From an uncultured Lachnospiraceae bacterium (GTDB taxonomy: Bacteria; Bacillota; Clostridia; Lachnospirales; Lachnospiraceae): a stretch of 64,000 bases of DNA. The notes under the pieces were generated by a model. It saw only the letters and a list, made by a program, of their open reading frames with translations, was not told the DNA's origin and did not search any database. The stretch is from assembly GCA_947164865.1 (NCBI GenBank), contig CAMUYA010000001.1, positions 122,346-186,345 on the forward strand, written 5' to 3'. Each line of letters starts with the position of its first letter. Position 1 is the first letter of the stretch. A program made the translations under genes and the position numbers. This document shows positions 27,088-36,510 of this stretch, piece by piece.

Positions 27088-27190
27088 CAATCGTGCCAGA
27101 GTACGGCACGATTGTCGCAACGGCTTCGCCTTCGACTGCGCATTGAGGCATTGCGCAGTCGATCTACATCGCAAAAGACGCGATGTAGAT
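27088..27190 (+). repeat. three-hairpin composite repeat, copy C
   Basis: Plus-strand order: hairpin 1 (27088-27114), 10-bp stem CAATCGTGCC, loop AGAGTAC; linker with ACGGCTTCGC; hairpin 2 (27132-27162), same stem as copy B, loop TTGAGGCAT; hairpin 3 (27162-27190), 11-bp stem ATCTACATCGC, loop AAAAGAC. It is in tandem with copy B, separated by 42 bp. Confidence 0.88.
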
Positions 27191-27197
27191 TGCTTAT

Positions 27198-27230
27198 AAA
27201 AGAAAACAAGTAGATCCGAAGATCTACTTG
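27198..27230 (-). terminator. intrinsic terminator after the glycosyltransferase gene
   Basis: On the minus strand a perfect 10-bp stem CAAGTAGATC with a TTCG tetraloop is followed by TTTTCTTTT. It lies about 85 bp past the glycosyltransferase stop, and is the first clear terminator after the ATP synthase operon on this strand. Confidence 0.88.
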
Positions 27231-27315
27231 CTTCTTATGAGGGGGGGAGAATAGTTGATTTCTCAACTATTTGCAAAATAGTATAACTTAAACTTATGAA
27301 CAAAGTGTGTCTAAA

Positions 27316-28569
27316 TTATAAACTTTGTAAAATTTCCTCAACTTTTTTGGCTCTCTCTGTCCACGTATGTCCGCTAATTGCAAACCCCTTCGCAGAAGAA
27401 GCTATATCGTATGCTCTGTTCATATTTTGAAGAAGCTCTTCCACCCTGTCAGCCGCCATCCGCGCACTTTCCTCCGGGGTGATAAGTTCGTACCGAGCAT
27501 AATATTCCGCACCGGGCATTATCTCGTCCAGATATTCCGAGCTGTCAGAGACAAGGCAGCTTCCCATGAGCATGGCACTAAACACACGGTCATGGGCTCC
27601 GGCCTTAAACCATGGCATCATATTGAGGGACACCTTGGCAATCTTCATCGCCTCCAGACATTCTCTGCTGCTCACGCTCTCTCCGGTACTGATTATATTC
27701 TCGGGATGACGGCAGGGGCACTGATCCCAGTCCTTCCCCGTACAATGCACTTTGATCCCTCTGTCCGCGATCCCGGCCACTATTCCTGCTCTGTATACGC
27801 TTCTTACATACAGGTCGATATATACCATCTTATAGCAGGCCTGCAGATATTCATCCCGCGTACAATCCGGAAACTCCTCCGTAAGCCTTTTGATAAATGT
27901 ATCCTCGATCGGTGCGGATGGATCATCAAACAGATCCTGCGCCGTCTGCATCAGAAAGTCCCTGTACTCCTGTCCAAGTCCCGCCAGAGCTGGTTCAAGG
28001 CTTCCCATAGGAACATAATTTCCGGCAAACAGCACATCTATGGGCCGCTCTTTCCATTCTTCGAAGCTTTCCGCTCTTTCCTCTTTTATAAACCGTAGTC
28101 TGCCCGTTCCAAGCAATCCCGGTTTAACAAACATGCTGCACAGTTCCCTGTTCCCTCCGAGGGGAATAAAATCCACTTTTCCGTATTCGGGATACATCTT
28201 TTCTATGAACTTCCTGTGATATCTGTCTATGCAGACATACTTTATATTTTTAAGCTCACTTGACAGCTGACGATAATAATACACGGGTGAGTCGACCAGG
28301 ATACATATCTTTTTTATCCCATACACATCCCATATATTTGAAAGCCCGCGGGAAAACTGTCCTTCCTGCCCCAGCCCGATAAAGTTGAAGGTGACCAACA
28401 CCGACTCGGAAGGGTCGGCAAGTGCCTCAAATGCATCTATGCTCGCAGAGGGCTTTTGCATATCCCAAACAAAAACTTCCCTGCCCGCTTCCGAAAAATA
28501 CTCAGCAAGCTGCAGGGAAAAGTATCCAAGTGTCTCTATTGAACCTTTTATAAAAATAATACGCTTCAT
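27316..28569 (-). CDS. CgeB-like glycosyltransferase (DUF3880-type)
   Basis: 417 residues. The N-terminal half resembles the DUF3880 domain of CgeB-like proteins (FIKGSIETLGYFSLQLAEYF), and the C-terminal half a glycosyltransferase group-1 Rossmann domain with KVHCTGKDWDQC and the HDRVFSAMLMGSCLVSDSSEY donor-site region. It probably adds sugars to a surface polymer or protein on the cytoplasmic side. It overlaps the membrane protein gene upstream by 4 bp. Acceptor and donor are unknown. Confidence 0.75.
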   Translation of the reverse strand: MKRIIFIKGSIETLGYFSLQLAEYFSEAGREVFVWDMQKPSASIDAFEALADPSESVLVTFNFIGLGQEGQFSRGLSNIWDVYGIKKICILVDSPVYYYRQLSSELKNIKYVCIDRYHRKFIEKMYPEYGKVDFIPLGGNRELCSMFVKPGLLGTGRLRFIKEERAESFEEWKERPIDVLFAGNYVPMGSLEPALAGLGQEYRDFLMQTAQDLFDDPSAPIEDTFIKRLTEEFPDCTRDEYLQACYKMVYIDLYVRSVYRAGIVAGIADRGIKVHCTGKDWDQCPCRHPENIISTGESVSSRECLEAMKIAKVSLNMMPWFKAGAHDRVFSAMLMGSCLVSDSSEYLDEIMPGAEYYARYELITPEESARMAADRVEELLQNMNRAYDIASSAKGFAISGHTWTERAKKVEEILQSL

Positions 28570-29288
28570 AGAAAGCTCTCCGCCAATCCTTTAAGCCAGA
28601 GTGCGACAAACAGCAGGATCTCGGCCCAGGCTACAATGCTGGCCGGTTCCAGGGATTTCTTGTTTCTTATTATCTCCCAGAGCTTCCAGATAAGAGAGAC
28701 GAGAAGGATCCCTATGATATACACGCACAGATTCGAAATATTGGCTAACGGAAAAGCTACGAGCATCAGTATGATCGAAACGATCACCACTATAAGGAAA
28801 AACCTCTTAAGCTTTCCGCTGCTTTCCACGTCGTCCTTGTTTACAACAAATGCCATAAACAAAAGGATGGCAAAGGGCACCATCAGAAGCAGTACCACAG
28901 TGAAATCCGGAAACCAGAGTGCGACAACATTTTTAAGCTTCTCGGGGTAAAGATCCGCACGGAGCTCAAAAAGGATCTCCGGATTCATAAGCCTTTTAAG
29001 ATAAACAAATCTGATCCCGGGAACAAACGCTGAATACAGGATCAAAAACCTGGAAAGCTGTGAGAGTTTTCTTCCGCCTGACAGGAAAAATGCCATTGAG
29101 CATACCGCACATGATGCCATCACTCCCGCCAGAGTCAAAAGGATATCAAACCCCTTTCCGGACTTTCCGAACATCCAGCCTCGAAGTAATACCGTGCTCA
29201 GGATGATCAAAAGATATATCGGCTTTTCAAATTTTTCAAATATAAGATACGGACTCTTTTTCAGAGCTTCGGGGAATCTGTATTTCAT
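28566..29288 (-). CDS. hypothetical membrane protein next to glycosyltransferase
   Basis: 240 residues with about six hydrophobic helices (roughly 26-42, 48-72, 80-95, 130-152, 163-200, 220-238). Family not recognised. A 4-bp overlap with the glycosyltransferase gene and a 1-bp overlap with the DUF6056 gene show a tight unit. Two polytopic proteins flanking a glycosyltransferase suggest a role in assembling or exporting a surface glycan, which is an inference from context. Confidence 0.6.
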   Translation of the reverse strand: MKYRFPEALKKSPYLIFEKFEKPIYLLIILSTVLLRGWMFGKSGKGFDILLTLAGVMASCAVCSMAFFLSGGRKLSQLSRFLILYSAFVPGIRFVYLKRLMNPEILFELRADLYPEKLKNVVALWFPDFTVVLLLMVPFAILLFMAFVVNKDDVESSGKLKRFFLIVVIVSIILMLVAFPLANISNLCVYIIGILLVSLIWKLWEIIRNKKSLEPASIVAWAEILLFVALWLKGLAESFL

Positions 29289-30382
29289 CAGCTGACTCCT
29301 CCTATATCCGCCACGATATTAAGTACAATATACACAAAACCACACACAGTAAGCAGTAAAGCCCATTTATATGACTTGGGATTCTCGCGGATAAACCTTC
29401 CGAGAATATTACTCATAAGTGTTATGGCAACTATCATTATGCCGACCTGCAACCCGTTCGGATACACTCCGGGAACGGCCTGGATGATAAACCTGAGAAC
29501 GATCCCCACACCGAGAGTGGCAATAAGCACCATCTCGCTTATCGACACCCATCCGCCACTCCTTAAGGATATTGCCAGCATGAGCAAAGCGAGCACGACA
29601 GCGGGGAAAATGCTGAAATTAATGTACTGCGTACCCATGATAGATCCGGTAGCATAATTCCCGGGTGAAATCAGATAAAGTGCGGCTCCCGCTATATTGC
29701 ACCCCACAGACAGCGGAACCCAAAGCTTAGGCTTTACTCCCACTATGAGGCGCAGAATGATGATGCCGCTTACTCCTACTACGGCTCCAAGCACACCGTA
29801 TGAAATATTTGCAGCTCCGGCAGCAAGTGCGGAAACACATGCGACTACCGCTCTGACTGCCCCCGGATCCTTCTTTTCCTCGTTTATCTCACGAAGGATC
29901 ATGTAAAGATAAATGAGAAAAGGAACTGCCGGAAAGAGAAAATTAACTATTCCGAATTCCCAGAGATATGACTTTCTCCACTCGCTGTTAAGAGAAAACA
30001 TCAGTACAAATGAAAAAGCGGTAAAAAACATCCACTCCTTACGCGTGCGGGCACACCTGCTGATAAGGAAAGCCACGGCAAACAGCATTATCATATTAAC
30101 AGCATTTGCCGCAAAATTCCCTGTTACCAGGATCACTCTCAGCACAAGAAGTGAAAGCACACTTCCTCCTCTGGAACTCATCGTGGGCGCTATAGTGGCA
30201 AAAATCTCTCCGAGAGATGTCAATCTCTCTCCCGTTGCCGCATCTTTCAGGAAATAGAGATCTTCAAGGCTGAAAGGATACCTTGACTGCATATAGAATA
30301 TAACAGCCGCGAACCCGATCAGAAGCGCACAGGCCACGATCCGTATGATCTTTTTATTCTTTTCTTCACTACCAGTGTTCAT
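29288..30382 (-). CDS. DUF6056 family polytopic membrane protein
   Basis: 364 residues with about nine to ten membrane helices. An extracytoplasmic YPFSLEDLYFLKDAATGERL after the first helix contains the acidic pair expected of GT-C-type or GtrC-like glucosyltransferases, to which DUF6056 is thought to be related. A role in transferring sugars from a lipid carrier outside the membrane is plausible. The ATG is only 2 bp after the atpC stop, so it is translated from the ATP synthase transcript unless it has an internal promoter. Confidence 0.65.
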   Translation of the reverse strand: MNTGSEEKNKKIIRIVACALLIGFAAVIFYMQSRYPFSLEDLYFLKDAATGERLTSLGEIFATIAPTMSSRGGSVLSLLVLRVILVTGNFAANAVNMIMLFAVAFLISRCARTRKEWMFFTAFSFVLMFSLNSEWRKSYLWEFGIVNFLFPAVPFLIYLYMILREINEEKKDPGAVRAVVACVSALAAGAANISYGVLGAVVGVSGIIILRLIVGVKPKLWVPLSVGCNIAGAALYLISPGNYATGSIMGTQYINFSIFPAVVLALLMLAISLRSGGWVSISEMVLIATLGVGIVLRFIIQAVPGVYPNGLQVGIMIVAITLMSNILGRFIRENPKSYKWALLLTVCGFVYIVLNIVADIGGVS

Positions 30383-30384
30383 CT

Positions 30385-30801
30385 TTAGTCCGTTCCGTCT
30401 CCAACCTGTGAAAGTCTGAGAAGCGCCCGCGCAAGCGCGGCCCTCGAGGCATTGTACTCCTGAATGCTCTGATCCTGCCTCAGCTGCTCCTTTGCTCTTT
30501 CCATTGCGGCCAGAGCCCTCACTCTGTCTATATCTTCAGGCCACTCTGCCGATTCGGTGATAAGAAGTGCCGTGTTATCCTTGATCTCGACAAATCCTCG
30601 TCCTACAACGGCATTGCGCCATTCCCCGCCCTTTTCAAATCTGATGCGGCAGATTCCCTCGCATCCCGCTATGACCATGTTTTCGTGGTGAGCCATGATC
30701 TGGCGTGACCCGTCGGGTGCGGGAAAAATGATCGATTCGGCTTCTCCGTCGTAGAAAACCTTATCGGTCGCTATTATCTTAAGCCTTAAAGAATCGCTCA
30801 T
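30385..30801 (-). CDS. atpC: ATP synthase epsilon subunit
   Basis: 138 residues: an N-terminal beta-sandwich (LRLKIIATDKVFYDGEAESI, HENMVI) and a C-terminal pair of helices (ALAAMERAKEQL). It belongs to the central rotor stalk, connects gamma to the c-ring and can inhibit ATP hydrolysis. Standard length for the family. It is the last atp gene, 9 bp after atpD and 2 bp before a DUF6056 gene. Confidence 0.93.
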   Translation of the reverse strand: MSDSLRLKIIATDKVFYDGEAESIIFPAPDGSRQIMAHHENMVIAGCEGICRIRFEKGGEWRNAVVGRGFVEIKDNTALLITESAEWPEDIDRVRALAAMERAKEQLRQDQSIQEYNASRAALARALLRLSQVGDGTD

Positions 30802-30810
30802 CCGTATTAC

Positions 30811-32229
<1,419 letters not shown>

Positions 32230-32256
32230 TTAAGATCTGCCTCCGATATAAATCTT

Positions 32257-33168
32257 TCAGCTTTCCTGCGCTGCTTTCTTCTGCTTCTTTTTCTTCTGTG
32301 CCTTGGCGCCTGCGATAACCTCGGTTATCTCCTGAGTGATCATCGCCTGTCTTTCCCTGTTGTACTGTGTGGAAAGATCCTTGATCATTTCCGCTGCGTT
32401 TTTGTTGGCCTTATCCATAGCCATCATGCGGTCATTCTGCTCGCTGCAGTAGCTTTCCACCAGAGTTGAATAAATATCTCCGATTATCATCTCGGGGACT
32501 ATGGTGTTGAGCACATCCTCCGCGGAGGGAACAAAATTGATCTTTCCCTCTTCCTGATTGATGAATCCCGGCTCATCCGGCTTTTCGTACATCAAGGGAA
32601 GAATACGAAGCGCTCTCGCCTCGGTGGAGATGCTGTTTTTCATCTCGGTGTATACGATATAAGCCTCATCTATCTCACCGCTTAAGTACTCGTCCATCAG
32701 CATATTGCCGATCATCCTTGCCCTGTTGAGGGAAGGGTTCTGCGCACTGTATTTAAACTGTCCCGACATCAGCACTTTCTTGCCTGCAAAGTACTGCCTT
32801 CCGACCTCTCCCACCACGTATAGCTTTGGTGTGGGATCCTCATTCATAAGGCTTAAGGCAAGCTTGATGGCATTGTGATTGTACGCCCCTGCAAGGCCTT
32901 TGTCACCGGTGATAAGGATTATCGCACGGGTTCTCTCTTTGCCCTTCTTTTCTTCTCTCTCATCAAGCCATTTATTATTCAGCTCGGAAGTGGACTCTAT
33001 GATGCGGTCATACATATCCTTCAGATACGAAAAGTAAGGACCGTTGCCCTCATGTCCCTTCTTGGCCTTGCGAAGCTTGGTGGACGAGATCATATACATG
33101 GCATTTGTAATTTTCATGGTATCACGGATACTTCTTATTCTTCCGGATATCTCACGTATATTTGCCAC
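32257..33168 (-). CDS. atpG: ATP synthase gamma subunit
   Basis: 303 residues. N-terminal REISGRIRSIRDTMKITNAM and C-terminal NAAEMIKDLSTQYNRERQAMITQEI helices form the rotor coiled coil, and the central domain contains GDKGLAGAYNHN. The protein is the rotating shaft inside the alpha/beta ring. The basic C-terminal tail (KAQKKKKQKKAAQES) extends slightly beyond the usual end. Encoded 46 bp after the alpha gene. Confidence 0.95.
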   Translation of the reverse strand: MANIREISGRIRSIRDTMKITNAMYMISSTKLRKAKKGHEGNGPYFSYLKDMYDRIIESTSELNNKWLDEREEKKGKERTRAIILITGDKGLAGAYNHNAIKLALSLMNEDPTPKLYVVGEVGRQYFAGKKVLMSGQFKYSAQNPSLNRARMIGNMLMDEYLSGEIDEAYIVYTEMKNSISTEARALRILPLMYEKPDEPGFINQEEGKINFVPSAEDVLNTIVPEMIIGDIYSTLVESYCSEQNDRMMAMDKANKNAAEMIKDLSTQYNRERQAMITQEITEVIAGAKAQKKKKQKKAAQES

Positions 33169-33214
33169 AGATTCACCTCATATTCCGCAGCAGCACACCT
33201 TGGCACTACAACGA

Positions 33215-34987
33215 TCATTGCATCTCGTATTCTGCCAAAAAGTCCTTGGATGCTTTGATTATCTGCTCACGCATATCATCATCAAAATTTCCCGTAGTCT
33301 TTATCATGTTCACAAGCCCGGGATTTTCTCTCTCGATATATTCAAGAAGCTTCCCCTGGAAATCCTTGATCTTATCGGTAGGGATATTCTCCATCACCCT
33401 TGCGTTTGCGGCGCAGAGTGTTATTACCTGCTCCTCCATGGAAAGTGGCTTCCCGAGAGGCTGCTTTAAAAGCTCCATAAGCACATTTCCGTGGCAGAGC
33501 TGAGCCTTGGTGGCAGCATCGAGATCCGATGAAAACTGTGTGAACACTTCCATCTCTCTGAACTGTGCCAGATCGATACGTATGCTTCCCGCCGACTTTT
33601 TCATCGCCTTGGTCTGGGCAGCACCGCCCACACGCGATACCGAAAGCCCGACATTGACCGCAGGCCTTACTCCGAGATTGAAAAGTGTGCTCTCAAGATA
33701 TATCTGACCGTCGGTAATGGAAATGACGTTGGTCGGAATGTATGCCGATACATCGCCGGCCTGTGTCTCTATTATGGGAAGCGCGGTGATGGAGCCTCCT
33801 CCGCACTCCGCATTAAGCCTTGCGCTGCGCTCCAGCAGTCTTGAATGGAGATAGAACACATCTCCGGGGTAAGCTTCTCTTCCCGGCGGCCTTTCGAGCA
33901 AAAGCGAAAGTGCCCTGTATGCCACCGCATGCTTGGAAAGGTCATCATAAACGATCAGCACATCCTTTCCCTGAGCCATGAAATACTCGGCCATGGCGCA
34001 TCCTGCATAAGGAGCGATGTATTGAAGGGGAGCCGGCTCCGACGCGGATGCCGTCACTACTATGGTGTAATCAAGCGCTCCTGCCTTCTTGAGATTGTTT
34101 ACCAGCTTCGCAACGGTGGATGCCTTCTGGCCTATGGCAACATAGACGCAGATAACGCCTTTACCTTTCTGGTTTATAATGGTATCGGTGGCGATGGAGG
34201 TCTTTCCGGTCTGTCTGTCACCGATAATAAGCTCTCTTTGTCCGCGCCCGATGGGGAACATTGAGTCGATTGCAAGAATACCCGTCTCCATTGGAGTATC
34301 GACAGATTTACGATCAACGATGGAAGGAGCCGCATTCTCGATGGGCCTGTAATCGTCATCCTCGATCCTGCCGAGGCCGTCTATGGGTTCTCCCAGGGAA
34401 TTGACCACGCGTCCCAGAAATCCTTCACCCACCGGCACTCCGGCGGTCATTACGGTTCTGGTCACATGGCTTCCCACTCTTATCTCGCGGTCACTTCCGA
34501 AAAGGATGGCTGCGATCTCATCATGTCTGATATCCTGCACCATTCCCTTGATACCGCACTCAAAGATGAGTATCTCACCATAGGCCGCATGAGGAAGCCC
34601 GACTATGGTCGCTATTCCGTCTCCCACATAGGAAACAGTTCCCACATGCCTGTGAGCAGCGGTGAGTTCAAACTCCTCAACGGTGGTGCGCAGCATGGAG
34701 ATAATGTCTGTGTCCGCGCTTATATTCTTTTTTAACCTGTCCACCGCCTCGGCAAACTGACGGCTGCGCCCTTCGGTGCTCCAGTTGTAGGTCTCGTTAC
34801 CGCAGGTAAGGATAAAACCTCCTCCGAGGCTCTTATCCTCCACAGCGGAAAAGCTGATCATGTCCTCGGTTATATCGTCATTTACGTACTTACCGTAGAC
34901 AAAGCTTTTGATCTTATCAAGCTGGGCAGGTGTAGGCTCCGTCACATAGCGGAGCAGGCATTCGAATTTCTTGTTCTTTTTCCTCAC
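33215..34987 (-). CDS. atpA: ATP synthase alpha subunit with fused delta C-terminal domain
   Basis: 590 residues, about 90 longer than usual. Residues 93-590 are a complete alpha subunit: N-terminal helix [26 protein letters not shown], Walker [10 protein letters not shown] (256-264). Residues about 10-90 resemble the C-terminal domain of the delta (OSCP) subunit, including [11 protein letters not shown] and [14 protein letters not shown], which match the delta pattern 'QQLAKI' and 'DKSVMAGVIIRAGD'. The start is a GTG with GAGGTG 8 nt upstream; two in-frame TGA codons just before it exclude a longer protein. The atpF stop is 15 bp away, so no separate delta gene exists here. Confidence 0.9.
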   Translation of the reverse strand: MRKKNKKFECLLRYVTEPTPAQLDKIKSFVYGKYVNDDITEDMISFSAVEDKSLGGGFILTCGNETYNWSTEGRSRQFAEAVDRLKKNISADTDIISMLRTTVEEFELTAAHRHVGTVSYVGDGIATIVGLPHAAYGEILIFECGIKGMVQDIRHDEIAAILFGSDREIRVGSHVTRTVMTAGVPVGEGFLGRVVNSLGEPIDGLGRIEDDDYRPIENAAPSIVDRKSVDTPMETGILAIDSMFPIGRGQRELIIGDRQTGKTSIATDTIINQKGKGVICVYVAIGQKASTVAKLVNNLKKAGALDYTIVVTASASEPAPLQYIAPYAGCAMAEYFMAQGKDVLIVYDDLSKHAVAYRALSLLLERPPGREAYPGDVFYLHSRLLERSARLNAECGGGSITALPIIETQAGDVSAYIPTNVISITDGQIYLESTLFNLGVRPAVNVGLSVSRVGGAAQTKAMKKSAGSIRIDLAQFREMEVFTQFSSDLDAATKAQLCHGNVLMELLKQPLGKPLSMEEQVITLCAANARVMENIPTDKIKDFQGKLLEYIERENPGLVNMIKTTGNFDDDMREQIIKASKDFLAEYEMQ

Positions 34988-35002
34988 TTTATGTGCACCT
35001 CA

Positions 35003-35488
35003 TCAGTCAGCCTTGGCGCTCTTTTCGATAAATTCATCAAAAAGACGGCTGTCTGCCTCGGGATCTTCCTTGGTCTGAGCGATCTTTCCCGCAGCCTGAG
35101 AAACAAGCTCGGAGAGTTCCTCCGCGCCCTTCATCATGATGCGTTTCTTTGCGTCCTCTGCGTCTTTTTTGGCGGTCTCGATGATATTTGAGGCTTCGCT
35201 TCTCGCATCGTCTATTATCTTATCCCTCTCGGCTCCTGCCTGCTCGCGGCCTTCTTTGATGATGGAATTCTTTTCTTCCTCGGCACGGCTCATGGCCTGC
35301 TCGTATCTGGCTCTTTCCTCATCGGCCTGCGACTTTGCTTCCTCGGCTTTGGAAAACTGCTCCTCCACCTCTTCCTGACGCTTTGCTATGATCTTCTTTA
35401 CCGGCTTAAACAGAAATTTCCAGATCACAAAAAAGATGACCCCGAGATTGATTACCGTAAATAATATATTGATATCTACTTTCAGCAT
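35003..35488 (-). CDS. atpF: ATP synthase b subunit
   Basis: 161 residues: one N-terminal membrane helix (about 8-28) followed by a long charged coiled coil. It forms the peripheral stalk that holds F1 against rotation. In other bacteria its C-terminus binds the delta C-terminal domain; here the only such domain is fused to alpha. Length is normal and no delta sequence is fused to b, unlike the b-delta fusion of mycobacteria. Located 16 bp after atpE. Confidence 0.93.
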   Translation of the reverse strand: MLKVDINILFTVINLGVIFFVIWKFLFKPVKKIIAKRQEEVEEQFSKAEEAKSQADEERARYEQAMSRAEEEKNSIIKEGREQAGAERDKIIDDARSEASNIIETAKKDAEDAKKRIMMKGAEELSELVSQAAGKIAQTKEDPEADSRLFDEFIEKSAKAD

Positions 35489-35504
35489 TTCTTTCCCTCA
35501 ATGA

Positions 35505-35720
35505 TCACTTAAGCATAAATATGATAAGGATACCGATAACGAAACCGTAGATAGCGGTTGCCTCCGCGAGCGCTCCTCCGAGGATCAGTGCGGTGGTAAT
35601 CTTTCCTGCCGCCTCAGGCTGGCGTGCTGTTGCGTCCACTGCCTTTCCGGTGGCGATCCCAAGTCCGAGCCCTGCTCCGATACAAGCTAATGCTGCGATT
35701 CCTGCTCCGATTGCTAACAT
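35505..35720 (-). CDS. atpE: ATP synthase c subunit
   Basis: 71 residues, a helical hairpin. The polar loop is ARQPE and the ion-carrying carboxylate is Glu53 in ALAEATAIY. The Gln and Ser ligands of Na+-specific rings (Gln32 and Ser66 of Ilyobacter) are Leu20 and Ala54 here, while the Thr and Tyr are kept, so proton coupling is more likely. It follows atpB by 26 bp. Confidence 0.95.
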   Translation of the reverse strand: MLAIGAGIAALACIGAGLGLGIATGKAVDATARQPEAAGKITTALILGGALAEATAIYGFVIGILIIFMLK

Positions 35721-35746
35721 GTTGTTTTCCTCCGTTTAGAAATGTG

Positions 35747-36451
35747 TTATTCCACTGCTTCTTTGATATAAAGCGAAGTTAAAAATACAAATACATAGGC
35801 CTGCAGTCCGCCGTCAAAAAGGTCGAAATACAGGGAGAATATTCCCGGAATGATCACCGGTGCATGAATGGCCGACTCCATGGCGATCTCGATAAGCTTC
35901 ATGATTATGAATGCGCCGAGCACATTTCCGAAAAGTCGCATGCACAGTGAAAGCGGCTTTATCACAAGCTCAAGGATATTGATGGGGGTGACCACCGCTA
36001 TCGGGTGTGTGAAGCTCTTGATCCAGCCCCAGGGCCCATGCGCCTTGATATTTGCAAACTGCACCACTATAATGCTCATTATTGCAAGAGCCGCGGTGAC
36101 GTTAAGGTCCTTTGTGGGCGGCTTGAATCCGAAGATGCCGCATATATTTGAAAATGCAAGGAAAATAAGTACCGCAAGAAGATACGGCACATAGCCCTTG
36201 GCCTCCTCTCCCACCATTCCTGAGACAAGGCTTTCAAGCTTGGTAACAATGAACTCGGCTGCCGCCTGCCTTTTGGAGATGTTTCTCACCTTAAGACGGC
36301 TTCCGAGGATAAGACAGATGATAAATACTATACCGATGAGTATCCACGATACAACGGTTGACTCGTTGACGGGTATCTCAAGAGCGCCGGCTCTGATCGT
36401 AAACACCGTTTCAACATTCAGTTCTTCGGCAAGTTTTTCCGCTATATCCAT
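35747..36451 (-). CDS. atpB: ATP synthase a subunit
   Basis: 234 residues with about six helices. The essential Arg lies in LSLCMRLFGNVLGAF, the helix facing the c-ring, and the C-terminal GGLQAYVFVFLTSLYI is also typical. It forms the ion half-channels of Fo. It is the first gene of the operon; an atpI gene is not present upstream. A Shine-Dalgarno GGAAGGAG lies upstream. Confidence 0.95.
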   Translation of the reverse strand: MDIAEKLAEELNVETVFTIRAGALEIPVNESTVVSWILIGIVFIICLILGSRLKVRNISKRQAAAEFIVTKLESLVSGMVGEEAKGYVPYLLAVLIFLAFSNICGIFGFKPPTKDLNVTAALAIMSIIVVQFANIKAHGPWGWIKSFTHPIAVVTPINILELVIKPLSLCMRLFGNVLGAFIIMKLIEIAMESAIHAPVIIPGIFSLYFDLFDGGLQAYVFVFLTSLYIKEAVE

Positions 36452-36492
36452 AAATTGATAGGGGCTCCTTCCAAAAAAACTTTAATCATCTT

Positions 36493-36501
36493 ATTGTAGC
36501 A
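36493..36501 (-). promoter_or_regulatory. candidate extended -10 promoter of the atp operon
   Basis: TGCTACAAT on the minus strand (TGn plus TACAAT) lies about 45 bp upstream of atpB. No good -35 box is seen at 17 bp, which is tolerable for an extended -10 promoter. Weak evidence on its own. Confidence 0.4.
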
Positions 36502-36510
36502 CAAACGCCC

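Noticed and set aside
26903..27151. N-terminal extension of CopA by about 83 residues
   Set aside because: The extension is encoded by two hairpin repeats, has no ribosome-binding site, and the ATG at 26902 has a strong one directly before the heavy-metal domain.
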